From positions 186,001 through 250,000 of the forward strand of contig NZ_JAAABL010000002.1 of assembly GCF_009900765.1 (NCBI RefSeq): DNA of 64,000 nt, given 5' to 3'. A program made the translations under genes and the position numbers. The notes beneath the pieces were generated by a model. It made no database searches. It saw only the letters and a program-made list of their open reading frames with translations, and had not been told where the DNA came from. Below are positions 17,793-27,571 of this stretch, piece after piece (position 1 is the first letter of the stretch; each line of letters begins with the position of its first letter). Origin of the DNA: Rhodovarius lipocyclicus (GTDB taxonomy: Bacteria > Pseudomonadota > Alphaproteobacteria > Acetobacterales > Acetobacteraceae).

Positions 17793-19004
17793 TCAGGCAT
17801 GGCCCGGCTTGGCGAGTTCCGCGAGCCGGAGCAGGCAGGCTTCGCGCCCGGCCTCGGCACCCTCGGCCACCCACCAGGCGCGGAGCTGTTGCAGTGTCCG
17901 GCCCATCTCCGGCCCGGCGGCGTAGCCCAGCGCCAGCAGATCCCGGCCTTGCAGGGGGAAGACCGGCACCGCGACCTGACCAAGGGCTTCGCGGATATCG
18001 GGGGGGGACAGCCCCTCGGCCTCACGCAGCCACAGCCAGGCTTCGGCGTCCGGCTGTGGATCGTGGCCGTTGCGGGCCACGGCCAGCAGGAACAGCCGCA
18101 TGCCGCGCTTGTCCACGGCGCTGGCGGGGGGCGGGATGTCCCGGCGCCGCAGCAGTTTGAGGCGGGCGGCCTCATCCCCTGAGAATTTCAGCCGGCTGGC
18201 GATGGCATGGGCGGGGGCGCCTGGCGGCAGCAGGGCCGCGAAGCGCAGCAGGGCATCGCGCGGAGCCTGGCGCCGGATCAGTTCACGCAACAGGCGCGTG
18301 TCCACGGGGGCTGCCTCGGCCAGCAGGGTCGGCCAGACGCCGCTGGCCTGCATGTGTTCCAGCGCGTCGCAAGGGTCGGGGGCTTCCAGCAACCGCTTGA
18401 ATTCCATCCAGACCCGCTCGACGGAGAGGATGCGCAGCCCGTCCAGATGGCCGGCGATGGCGGCCATGGCCTCGGCATCCGGCGCCCCTCGGCCGTAACG
18501 GGCCCAGAACCGGAAGAAGCGCAGGGAGCGCAGGTAATCTTCCCGGATCCGGGTCGCGGCATCGGCGATGAAGCGCACGCGCCCGACCCGCAGATCGGCT
18601 TGGCCCTGGAAATAGTCGAACAGATTGCCATGGGCATCCATGCTCATGGCGTTGATGGTGAAGTCCCGCCGCTCCGCGTCCTCACGCCAGTTCCGCGTCC
18701 AGGCAACCGAGGCGTGGCGCCCATCCGCCTCCACATCGCGCCGCAGCGTCGTCACTTCGACAGACGTGCCGTGCCGGACCGCGGTGACGGTGCCGTGGTC
18801 CAGTCCGGTTTCGAAAATCCGGAAGCCGGCCTGCCGCAGGCGGGTGGTGGCTTCTTCCGGCGGAAAGGCGGAACCCACATCGATGTCATGGATGGGCCGC
18901 CCGGCCAGATGGTCCCGCACGGCGCCGCCCACCACGCGGGCGCCGGGCAGGGCGGTCAGCAATTCCCGCACCACGCCTTGGCGCAGCATGGCGGGAAGGC
19001 TCAA
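17793..19004 (-). CDS. cca: CCA tRNA nucleotidyltransferase (class II)
   Basis: 403 residues. Head-domain motif VVGGAVRDHLAGRPIHDIDV with the catalytic DxD, then RRDVEADGRHASV, RRDFTINAMSMD and DYLRSLRFFRFWARYG (the RRD/RxxR nucleotide-selection motifs). Adds or repairs the 3' CCA of tRNAs. Relevant here because the tRNA-Pro gene in this window lacks a genomic CCA. The start is TTG at 19004, overlapping the Nudix stop as TTGA, with GAGGGGAG just upstream; an ATG six codons later is an alternative. Confidence 0.92.
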   Translation of the reverse strand: MSLPAMLRQGVVRELLTALPGARVVGGAVRDHLAGRPIHDIDVGSAFPPEEATTRLRQAGFRIFETGLDHGTVTAVRHGTSVEVTTLRRDVEADGRHASVAWTRNWREDAERRDFTINAMSMDAHGNLFDYFQGQADLRVGRVRFIADAATRIREDYLRSLRFFRFWARYGRGAPDAEAMAAIAGHLDGLRILSVERVWMEFKRLLEAPDPCDALEHMQASGVWPTLLAEAAPVDTRLLRELIRRQAPRDALLRFAALLPPGAPAHAIASRLKFSGDEAARLKLLRRRDIPPPASAVDKRGMRLFLLAVARNGHDPQPDAEAWLWLREAEGLSPPDIREALGQVAVPVFPLQGRDLLALGYAAGPEMGRTLQQLRAWWVAEGAEAGREACLLRLAELAKPGHA

Positions 19005-19567
19005 CGCTCCCCTCGCATGGCGGTGGCCAGATTCACCAGAATCGCGGCCGTGGCGCCCCAGATAAAATGTTTTTCATGCGGCCACACCCAGTATTCCCGC
19101 ATCCGGCCAGACCACATCTTCGATTCGCGGCGCGGGGCGGCGGGGTCCAGGATCATGCTGAGGGGGACCTCGAACACTTCCTCCACCTCGCCGGCTTCCG
19201 GCATGACTTCGAAGTCAGGCCGCACCAGCCCCACGATGGGGGTGACGCGATAGCCGGTGCCAGTGATGTGCTCCGGCAGCCGCCCGATTCGCTTCACCAG
19301 CTCCCGCGGCAGGCCGATTTCCTCCTGCGCCTCACGTAGCGCGGCCTCGTCCGGGGTTTCTCCCATCTCGATCCGCCCGCCGGGGAAGGCCACCTGCCCG
19401 GCATGGCTGGAGAGCGATTTGGTGCGCAATGTCAGCAGGATGGTGGGATCGGGCCGCGTGACCAGGGGCACCAGCACCGCCGCGGGTTTCAGCGATGGCG
19501 TCGAGTCGCTGGCGGGCAGATGCTCGCGCTGGAGCAGCGCCGTCAGCGTGGTGGGGTCGAGGTTCAA
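19001..19567 (-). CDS. Nudix CoA pyrophosphatase (NudL/Nudt7-like)
   Basis: 188 residues. Complete Nudix box G-x5-E-x7-REUxEExGU beginning at GGRIEMGETPDEAAL and ending REAQEEIGL, directly preceded by the CoA-pyrophosphatase-specific LSSHAGQVAFPGG. Hydrolyses CoA to phosphopantetheine and 3',5'-ADP. TTG start at 19567, overlapping the DUF1285 stop as TTGA, with GGGGA upstream. Same operon as cca. Confidence 0.9.
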   Translation of the reverse strand: MNLDPTTLTALLQREHLPASDSTPSLKPAAVLVPLVTRPDPTILLTLRTKSLSSHAGQVAFPGGRIEMGETPDEAALREAQEEIGLPRELVKRIGRLPEHITGTGYRVTPIVGLVRPDFEVMPEAGEVEEVFEVPLSMILDPAAPRRESKMWSGRMREYWVWPHEKHFIWGATAAILVNLATAMRGER

Positions 19568-20139
19568 GCCGCATCCCCAGGCAGATCGTCGATGGGAAAG
19601 AACACGCCTTCGCTCCAGACACCCAAGACGGATTTCCCGTCCAGTTCCTCGGAATCGGCCAGTGCGACCATCTCATAGAAGACAGAACGGCTGATCTTGG
19701 CCTCCAGCCCCGGCCGCACCGTGACATAAGGGCGGGGCTCGCGGGAGATCGGGCAGATATGGACGCTGATCGGGTGTTCGGCATCCGCCGTGACCATTTG
19801 ATCGAGATTGGTCCGGAAGCTAAGCGTCTGCTTGCCGTTATCGGCCTTCCAGAACAGTTCGACCGCGATGAAAGGCGCGTCCTCCACGCGGACAAGACCG
19901 CGCTCCACCGGCGTTTCCAGCCAGTAGGAACCATCTGCCTCACGCTTCAGTACCGAGGCGAACAGGCAGACCAGTTCTTTGCGGCCGATGGGCGAGCCTT
20001 TGTAGAACCAGGTGCCATCGCGCGCGATGAACATGTCCAGGTCGCCGCAATTCCACTTGCCATCGGGCCGCTTCAAGGGCTGCTGCCCGAGCGACGGCAG
20101 GCATCCGCCCTGCGGCATGTTGTGAAACGGGTCGGCCAA
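19564..20139 (-). CDS. DUF1285 domain protein
   Basis: 191 residues of the uncharacterised DUF1285 family: core GKWNCGDLDMFIARDGTWFYKGSPIGRKELVCLFASVL (beginning about residue 25, shown here only by its first and last parts: KWNCGDLDMFI, SPIGRKELV) and a beta-rich C-terminal half with SVHICPISREPRPYVTVRPG. No catalytic motif is evident. Start uncertain: TTG at 20139 gives an N-terminus (LADPFHNMPQGG) close to the conserved region; ATG at 20118 or a longer start at 20226 are alternatives. First gene of the minus-strand operon with Nudix, cca and exporter, and divergent from moxR. Confidence 0.8.
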   Translation of the reverse strand: MADPFHNMPQGGCLPSLGQQPLKRPDGKWNCGDLDMFIARDGTWFYKGSPIGRKELVCLFASVLKREADGSYWLETPVERGLVRVEDAPFIAVELFWKADNGKQTLSFRTNLDQMVTADAEHPISVHICPISREPRPYVTVRPGLEAKISRSVFYEMVALADSEELDGKSVLGVWSEGVFFPIDDLPGDAA

Positions 20140-20198
20140 CCTAAAATTCCTACTCAAGCTCGCTGTCTGCGAGCCAATATAGGAAGGACGCCGCCTGG

Positions 20199-21204
<1,006 letters not shown>

Positions 21205-21212
<8 letters not shown>

Positions 21213-22056
21213 CCAACTCGCCGCCGCGCAATCCCTCGCGGCCAGGCTTCCGGGCCTGCTGGTGGAGGCCGAGCGGGTGGCCTCCACAGTGATGCAGGGC
21301 AGCCACGGGCGCCGGCGCAGCGGCTCGGGCGACAGTTTCTGGCAGTATCGCCCCTTCATGCCTGGTGACCCGGTGAACCGGATCGACTGGCGGCGCTCCG
21401 CGCGCTCCGACCGGGTCTCGATCCGGGAGACGGAGTGGGAGGCGGCGCAGACGGTCGTGCTGTGGCTTGATCCGGCTTCCCGGCTGGATTGGCGCAGCCG
21501 TGCCGCCCCTGTCACCAAGCGGATGCGGGCGCAGTTGCTGGCGCTGGCGGCCGGTATCCTGCTGCTGCGCGCCGGAGAGCGCGTGCGGCTGGCCGGCGCC
21601 GAGCTTCGCAACTTCCAGGGCCGCTCTGCCATCGAGCGGCTGGCTCAGGCTATCCCCACCTATGCGTTCGACCTGGACGCGGCGGTGGTGCCGCGCCACG
21701 CACGGTTGCTGCTGATCAGTGATTTCCTGTTCGAGTTGCCCGAGGTGGCGGCGCTGATCGGCCCCGTCGCGGGCCTCGCGCCCCGGCCCGCGCTGGTTCA
21801 GGTGCTCGACCCGGCCGAAGCCCAACTTCCCTACGCCGGCCGCATCGAACTGCGTGATGCGGCCGGCGAGCACCGGGAATTGCTGCGCAACGCTTCTTCC
21901 GCCGCTGAGACCTATGCCTTGCGCTTCCAGGCGCATCAGGAAGGGCTGCGCCAGGTGGCGACGCATCTGGGCGGCACGCTGGTCACCTGCGGCACGGAGG
22001 AGGCGGCCTCTCCCGCGCTGCTGGCCATCTGGCATGCGCTGGCGAGCCAGCGATGA
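21205..22056 (+). CDS. DUF58 domain protein
   Basis: 283 residues with the DUF58 signature GRRRSGSGDSFWQYRPFMPGD and NRIDWRRSARSDRVSIRETE (about residues 35-75); a degenerate vWA-like fold follows. Partner of MoxR in most bacteria. Probable TTG start at 21205, eight bases before the moxR stop, with GAAGG upstream. Its stop overlaps the next ATG as ATGA. Confidence 0.9.
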
Positions 22057-24728
22057 GTTTCGCGGCACCTATCCTGTTGGTGGCGTTGCTTGGCCTGCCG
22101 GCGCTGTGGTGGCTGCTGCGCGTGCTGCCGCCGCAACCCCGGCGAGAGGTCTTTCCCACCCTGTTCCTGCTGCGCCGCCTGCCGGTGCAGGAGGAGACGG
22201 TGGCGCGCACGCCCTGGTACATCCTGCTGCTGCGTTGCCTGGTGGTGGCGGGGTTCATCATCGGCCTGGCCAACCCGATTCTCGGCTCGCGCGGGGTGGA
22301 AACAGCCGATGCCATCCGGCTGCTGGTGCTGGATGATGGCTGGGCCTCGGGGCTCGACTGGTCGGCCCGGCGTGCCCGGGCCCTGGCCGAGGTGGACGCG
22401 GCCGGCCGGGATGGGGCCCGGGTGGCCTTGCTGACCACGGCATTCCGCGGGCCGGATCTGCCGCCCATCGTGACGCCGCCCATGCCCGCCCCCGAATTGC
22501 GCGCCACGCTGGAGCAATTGCAGCCCAAGCCCTGGCCGCGTGACCATCAGGCCGCGGTCGCGGCCCTGGCCCCGTGGCGCAACCAACAGCGCGATCCGGT
22601 ACGCGTGACCTATCTGGCGGACGGGTTGGCCGAAGCCGGGTTGATGGACGCCCTGCGTGGTGTTGGCGAAGTCGCTGTCCGTGGTGCCTTCGGCAATCCC
22701 CGCCGTATTCTGCTGCCGCCCCGGCAGGAAGGGGAGGCGCTGGTGGTCTCCCTGGCGCAGACACCCTCCCAACTGCCGGCCGAGCGCCGCATTCTGGCCC
22801 GCACCGCGGATGGCAGGGCGGTGGGATCGGTCGCCATGCGGCTGGAACGCGGGGTTGAGACCGGCACCGCCTCGCTGCTGCTGCCCTCCGAGATCCGCAA
22901 CCAGGTCACCAGCATCGAGATCGAAGGGGACACCTCGGCTGGCAGTGTATTCCTGCTCGATGAACGTTTCCGCCGCCGCCCGGTGGGATTGCTGAGCGGC
23001 GACGCGCCCGAGGCGCAGACGCCCCTGCTGGGAGAATTCTATTATCTGGAGCGCGCCCTGCAGCCCTTCGCCGAGCTGCGGCGCGGCACGCTGGACAGCC
23101 TGCTGGCCCGCTCGCTGTCGGTGCTGTTCATTCCCGACCGCACCATCGGCTCGCCCGCCGATCAGGCCCTGATCGGCGAATGGGTGAACCGGGGCGGTGT
23201 GCTGGTGCGTTTCGCGGGCTCCGCCCTGGCGGAACGGCAGGATCCGTTGTTGCCTGTCCGCCTGCGGAATGAGCGCGCGCTGGGCGGCGGGATGAGCTGG
23301 GAGCGCCCGCAAGGGCTGGGCTCCTTCCCGGAGAATTCCCCCTTCGCCGGGCTGACGCCGCCCCAGGACGTGACCGTGGAGCGCCAGGTCCTGGCCGACC
23401 CGTCACCCAGGCTGACCGAACGCACCTGGGCCCGGCTGACCGATGGCACGCCCCTGATCACCGCCGAGACCCGGGGTGCGGGGCGCATCGTGCTGTTCCA
23501 TGTGCCGCCCACGGCGGAGTGGTCGAACCTGGCCCTGTCCGGCCTGTTCGTGCGGATGCTGCGGCTGATCGTGGCCCAGGCCAATGGCGCGGGCAACGCC
23601 TCGGAGGCCGGAGACATGCCGTTGCCGCCCAACCAGCTGCTCGACGGGTTGGGGCGGCTGGGCCGGCCGTCCGCCACGGTCGCGCCACTGAACGCGGTGG
23701 CGCAGCCCGTGCCTTCCCCGCGCAATCCTCCGGGCTGGTACGGCAATGGCAGTCTGGAGAACGGGACGCTGGTGGCACTGAACCTCGGTGGCCAGGTGCA
23801 GAAGCTGGAGCCGCTGGTACTGCCGGATGGCCAGCTGGCGCTGGAGCTGAGTGAGGCTGCGCCTGGCCGGGCCTGGGGGCCCTGGCTACTGCTGGGGGCG
23901 CTGGGCCTGCTGCTGCTCGACCTGCTGCTTTCGGCGCGGATGCGGGGCCTGCTGGGCCAGATGCGCGTGGCGGCGCTGGGCTGCACCTTGCTGCTGGCCT
24001 GTGTCCCGGGGGCGCGGGCACAGGAAGGCGGCTTCGCGAATGCGCCGCGCCTTGCCTATGTGCAGACCGGTGACGCAAGCCTGGACGATACCTTGCGGCG
24101 GGGCATGGCGGGGCTGAGCGACTATGTGAATCGCCGGACCTCCGTGACCTTGGCGGAGCCGCAGGGCGTGCAGCCGGGCCAGTCCGACCTGTCCGTGTTT
24201 CCTTTGCTCTACTGGGCCGTGACGGCCAACACGCCGGCACCCGATGCCGCGGGCCGTGCGGCACTGAATGCCTTCATGCAGAATGGTGGCATCCTGGTGC
24301 TCGACACCCGGGATGAAGGTTCGGGCGAGGGCCAATCGCCCGGTGCCCGCGCGGCGCTGCGCCGGGTCACGGCTGGGCTTGCCGTGCCGGCCCTGGCCCC
24401 GGTCGCGGAGGATCATGTGCTCCGGCGGGCCTTCTATCTGTTGAACGATCTGCCGGGCCGCTTCACCGGCGGGGTCGTCTGGGCCGCCCGGGACCAGGAC
24501 CGGGCCAATGACAGCGTCAGCCCCGTGATCATCGGCGGGCATGACTGGGCCGGGGCCTGGGCGGTGGATGACCGGGGGCAGAACCTGCATGCGGCCATCC
24601 CCGGCGGCAGTCGGCAGCGCACCCTGGCCTATCGGTTCGGCGTGAACCTCGTGATCTATGCCCTGACCGGCAACTACAAGGGCGATCAGGTGCATATCCC
24701 CGCCATTCTCGAAAGGCTGGGGAATTGA
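22053..24728 (+). CDS. Large membrane protein: BatA-type N-terminus plus DUF4159
   Basis: 891 residues. N-terminal aerotolerance-regulator (BatA) segment with two membrane helices (about 5-25 and 55-78; RREVFPTLFLLRRL between), a vWA-like periplasmic region (LLVLDDGWASGLDW near 90), further beta domains, a helix around 610-630, and a second hydrophobic stretch before GARAQEGGFANAPRL. A C-terminal DUF4159 domain runs from about 660 to 891 (RLAYVQTGDASLDDTL, GGILVLDTRDEG). Function not established; its place in a moxR-DUF58 operon suggests an envelope role with the MoxR chaperone. Confidence 0.87.
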   Translation: MSFAAPILLVALLGLPALWWLLRVLPPQPRREVFPTLFLLRRLPVQEETVARTPWYILLLRCLVVAGFIIGLANPILGSRGVETADAIRLLVLDDGWASGLDWSARRARALAEVDAAGRDGARVALLTTAFRGPDLPPIVTPPMPAPELRATLEQLQPKPWPRDHQAAVAALAPWRNQQRDPVRVTYLADGLAEAGLMDALRGVGEVAVRGAFGNPRRILLPPRQEGEALVVSLAQTPSQLPAERRILARTADGRAVGSVAMRLERGVETGTASLLLPSEIRNQVTSIEIEGDTSAGSVFLLDERFRRRPVGLLSGDAPEAQTPLLGEFYYLERALQPFAELRRGTLDSLLARSLSVLFIPDRTIGSPADQALIGEWVNRGGVLVRFAGSALAERQDPLLPVRLRNERALGGGMSWERPQGLGSFPENSPFAGLTPPQDVTVERQVLADPSPRLTERTWARLTDGTPLITAETRGAGRIVLFHVPPTAEWSNLALSGLFVRMLRLIVAQANGAGNASEAGDMPLPPNQLLDGLGRLGRPSATVAPLNAVAQPVPSPRNPPGWYGNGSLENGTLVALNLGGQVQKLEPLVLPDGQLALELSEAAPGRAWGPWLLLGALGLLLLDLLLSARMRGLLGQMRVAALGCTLLLACVPGARAQEGGFANAPRLAYVQTGDASLDDTLRRGMAGLSDYVNRRTSVTLAEPQGVQPGQSDLSVFPLLYWAVTANTPAPDAAGRAALNAFMQNGGILVLDTRDEGSGEGQSPGARAALRRVTAGLAVPALAPVAEDHVLRRAFYLLNDLPGRFTGGVVWAARDQDRANDSVSPVIIGGHDWAGAWAVDDRGQNLHAAIPGGSRQRTLAYRFGVNLVIYALTGNYKGDQVHIPAILERLGN

Positions 24729-24747
24729 CCATGCCGGAACCGCGCCC

Positions 24748-26829
24748 GTGATCCGCTCCGTCTTCCGCATCGACTTCGCACCGCTGGTGCCGGAATGGAC
24801 CCTGATGGTTGCGGCCGGGCTGGCCGTTCTGCTGGTCGGCTTCCTGTTATTCCGGCGGGCCGCGGGCACCGGCTATCGGCTGCTGGCCATCGCCGCCTGC
24901 CTGCTGGCCCTGTTCAACCCGCGCTGGGTCAGCGAGGTGCGGGAGGAGCGCCCGGATATCGCCCTGATCGTCGTCGATCGCTCCGACAGCACCCGGCTGG
25001 TGGCGAACCGCACGGCCGCCATCGACACCGCCCGGCAATGGCTGATGCAGCGGCTGGAGGGGCTGGATCGCCTGGAAACCCGCGTGGTGGAGGTGCCGGA
25101 GGAAGGCCAGCAGGGCACGAGACTGCTGCAGGCGGTGGAACTGGCCCTGGCCGAAATCCCCCGCGCCCGCCTGGCTGGCATCGTCGCCATCACCGATGGC
25201 CAGGTGCATGACGTGGCGGAGCGGGCCGCCATGTTGTCCGCCCCCTTCCATGTCCTGCTGCCCGGCCAGGCCGGTGAAATCGACCGGCGGCTGCGCCTGG
25301 TGGAGGGGCCGAGCTTCGGCATCATCGGCCGCACCGTGGACCTGCGCGTGCTGGCCGAGGATCTAGGCGTGCCGCGCGCCTCCGGCACCGCGCGGATGAC
25401 GGTGCGCATCGATGGGGGCGCGCCGCGCACGGAAAACCTCCCCCTGGGGCAGGAGCACATCATCTCCGTGCCGATCGAGCGCGGCGGGCCGACCGTGGTC
25501 GAGGCGGTGGTGGAGGAGCGGCCCGGCGAGGTCAGCACCGAGAACAACCGCCTGGTCTTTACCGTGAACGGCATCCGCGACCGGCTGCGGGTGCTGTTGG
25601 TCAGCGGAGAGCCGCATGCCGGCGAGCGCACCTGGCGGCGCCTGCTGAAATCCGACCCCGGCGTGGATCTGGTGCATTTCACCATCCTGCGCCCGCCGGA
25701 AAAGGACGACCTGACGCCGTTGAACGAGTTGGCGCTGATTGCCTTCCCGGTGCGCGAATTGTTTCACGTGAAACTTCGCGAATTCGACCTGATCATTTTC
25801 GATCGCTTCTCCAACCGCGGCATCCTGCCGCCGGCCTATCTGCGCAACATCTCGGATTACGTGCGGGCGGGCGGCGCCCTGCTGGTCTCGGTGGGGCCGG
25901 AGTTCACCGGCGGCACCAGCCTGTCCAACACGCCGCTGGGGCCCATCCTGCCGGCGCGGCCGCTGCCCGGCGGCCAGGCGTTGCTGGAAGAACCCTACCG
26001 GCCGCAGATCTCCGATATCGGCCGCCGGCACCCCGTGACCAGCGATCTGCTGGCAGGCGCCACGCCCAGCTGGGGCCGCTGGTATCGGCTGCTGCGGGCC
26101 ACGCAGAGCTCCGGCAATGCCGTGATGCAGGCGCCGAACGGCTCCCCTCTTCTGATTCTGGACCGGGTGGGTGAGGGGCGGGTGGCGCTGATGCTGTCGG
26201 ACCACATCTGGCTGTGGGCGCGCGGGCATGATGGCGGCGGGCCCCATCAGGAGTTGCTGCGCCGCCTGGCGCATTGGCTGATGCGGGAGCCGCAGCTGGA
26301 GGAGGAGGAACTGCGTGCCCGCCAGGCTGGCGGTGCCTTGCAGATCGAACACCGCACCCTGCAGGTGCCGGGACCGCGGGAATTCGAGGTCAGCGCCCCC
26401 GATGGCACCGTCACGCGCCTGCCGGCGCAGGATGACGGCCATGGTCGCAGCGTGGCGGAGCTGCAGGCCACGGCCCCGGGCATATGGCGTGTCACGGCTG
26501 GCCAGCGCGTCGCCTTCGCGGCCGTACCTCCCGGCAATCCGCAGGAATATCAGGATCTGCGCGCCTCGCCGGAACCGCTGCGTCCGGCGATGGCCAATAC
26601 GGGCGGCGCCTTCCGCTGGGTGGGGGATGGCGCGCAGATGCCGGAATTCCGACGGGTGCCCGCCGGGCGGGCCATGGCGGCCAGCAATGCCGGCGGCTGG
26701 CTGGGGCTGCGCCGGAATGAGGATCATCTGGTGACGGAGGTGCGCGCCACCTCCCTGTTGCCCCCCTGGGCCAGCCTGTTGCTGATTGCCGGCTTCACGC
26801 TGCTGGCTTGGCGCCGAGAAGGGCGCTAG
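24748..26829 (+). CDS. Large membrane protein with glutamine-amidotransferase-like fold, MoxR operon
   Basis: 693 residues beginning at a GTG (24748; MIRSVFRIDFAPLVPEWTL). Two N-terminal helices (about 15-35 and 42-55), a vWA-like strand IALIVVDRSDSTR, beta domains, then a class I amidotransferase-like domain (about 285-490, with LRVLLVSGEPHAGERTW and GGALLVSVGPEF) lacking a catalytic Cys nucleophile elbow, and a C-terminal helix. Typical last partner of alphaproteobacterial MoxR-DUF58-DUF4159 operons. Function unknown. The codons for residues 338-343 carry the parS site described separately. Confidence 0.85.
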   Translation: MIRSVFRIDFAPLVPEWTLMVAAGLAVLLVGFLLFRRAAGTGYRLLAIAACLLALFNPRWVSEVREERPDIALIVVDRSDSTRLVANRTAAIDTARQWLMQRLEGLDRLETRVVEVPEEGQQGTRLLQAVELALAEIPRARLAGIVAITDGQVHDVAERAAMLSAPFHVLLPGQAGEIDRRLRLVEGPSFGIIGRTVDLRVLAEDLGVPRASGTARMTVRIDGGAPRTENLPLGQEHIISVPIERGGPTVVEAVVEERPGEVSTENNRLVFTVNGIRDRLRVLLVSGEPHAGERTWRRLLKSDPGVDLVHFTILRPPEKDDLTPLNELALIAFPVRELFHVKLREFDLIIFDRFSNRGILPPAYLRNISDYVRAGGALLVSVGPEFTGGTSLSNTPLGPILPARPLPGGQALLEEPYRPQISDIGRRHPVTSDLLAGATPSWGRWYRLLRATQSSGNAVMQAPNGSPLLILDRVGEGRVALMLSDHIWLWARGHDGGGPHQELLRRLAHWLMREPQLEEEELRARQAGGALQIEHRTLQVPGPREFEVSAPDGTVTRLPAQDDGHGRSVAELQATAPGIWRVTAGQRVAFAAVPPGNPQEYQDLRASPEPLRPAMANTGGAFRWVGDGAQMPEFRRVPAGRAMAASNAGGWLGLRRNEDHLVTEVRATSLLPPWASLLLIAGFTLLAWRREGR
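25760..25775. other. parS: parS-like ParB-binding centromere site inside a gene
   Basis: The sequence TGTTTCACGTGAAACT matches the parS consensus TGTTTCACGTGAAACA at 15 of 16 positions and contains the full 14-base palindrome GTTTCACGTGAAAC (25761-25774). It lies in the reading frame of the membrane protein (Leu-Phe-His-Val-Lys-Leu) and forces codons TTT, AAA and CTT that are unusual in this GC-rich gene, suggesting selection on the DNA itself. ParB would load here. I saw only this copy and no parAB genes in the window. Confidence 0.88.
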
Positions 26830-26838
26830 AAGGTCGCC

Positions 26839-27504
26839 ATGCGTCTTCCTGTCATGCTCTGCGCCCTGGCCGTGATGGCTCCTTCCCTGGCGATGGCCCA
26901 AGGCCGTCTTGGCAGCGGCGGGGCGGCGCCTGGTGGCTCCGGGGCATCCGACCCACGGTTGCAGCAGCAGCAGCGGGAACGCCCGCCGGGTCTGCCCGGC
27001 CTGCTGGGGCGCCAGGCCCCGGTCATTCCGGCACAGACCCCCGGTTCGTCGATGAACCCGAACGATGCGCTGTTCGATGCCATCTCTCGCGGTGATGTGC
27101 CCGCCGCCCGCGATGCCGTGGCTCGTGGTGCCGAGACCAGCGCGCGCAACGCCCTGGGCCTGACCGCGCTCGACTCGGCCGTGGATCAGGGGCGGCCGGA
27201 GATGATCTTCTACATCCTGTCCCTGCGCGGCCCCTCCGGGCCTGGCGCCGGTGACGCGCCGGAACCGGGCCGGGCGGCTGCGCCCGCCCGGACGGGCCGT
27301 GGCCGTGAGGCCCAGCGCCCTGCCGCCTCCGCGGCTGTTCCCGCGCCCCCGGCCCCTCCGCCGCGTGCGCGGCTCTGGGCGCGCGATGGCGGTGCCGCGC
27401 GTGAGGATGTCGGCTTCCTGGGCTTCGATGCCGGGCAGGTCGGCGGGCCGCCGGCGGGAAATCCGGAACGGGAACCCACGCCCGCGCGTCGCCGTCGGGG
27501 CTGA
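26839..27504 (+). CDS. Secreted small ankyrin-repeat protein
   Basis: 221 residues. Signal peptide MRLPVMLCALAVMAPSLAMAQ, a low-complexity Gly/Gln/Pro stretch (about 25-65), one or two degenerate ankyrin repeats (about 73-125; DALFDAISRGDVPAARDAV, NALGLTALDSAVDQGRPEM), then a Pro/Ala/Arg-rich tail. Probably periplasmic; no enzymatic motif. ATG preceded by AAGG. It sits between the MoxR operon (9-base gap) and carA, so it is probably the last gene of the MoxR operon. Confidence 0.75.
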   Translation: MRLPVMLCALAVMAPSLAMAQGRLGSGGAAPGGSGASDPRLQQQQRERPPGLPGLLGRQAPVIPAQTPGSSMNPNDALFDAISRGDVPAARDAVARGAETSARNALGLTALDSAVDQGRPEMIFYILSLRGPSGPGAGDAPEPGRAAAPARTGRGREAQRPAASAAVPAPPAPPPRARLWARDGGAAREDVGFLGFDAGQVGGPPAGNPEREPTPARRRRG

Positions 27505-27565
27505 GGGAAAAAACTTCCCACGCTTCGGAAAAGGCTTGCGTTGGGAAATCTAATCCCGGTATGTC
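27505..27565 (+). promoter_or_regulatory. carA promoter region with inverted repeats
   Basis: Candidate -35 TTGCGT (27536-27541) and -10 TATGTC (27560-27565), spacing 18. The -10 ends six bases before the carA ATG, so the transcript could be nearly leaderless. An inverted repeat GGGAA-N5-TTCCC (27505-27519) begins at the stop of the upstream gene and a second GGGA-N7-TCCC (27543-27557) lies in the promoter spacer. Either could be an operator; the first could also be a weak terminator. Confidence 0.4.
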
Positions 27566-27571
27566 CGGGGC

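Noticed and set aside
16014-18182. Plus-strand frame of 722 codons opposite the ABC exporter and cca
   Set aside because: Opposite two genes with clear motifs; repetitive Gln/His/Gly composition and no domain recognised.
20140-20198. Possible origin-type elements such as DnaA boxes near the parS-bearing operon
   Set aside because: I found no TTATCCACA-like box in this gap or noticed one elsewhere in the window; the parS alone does not place oriC here.
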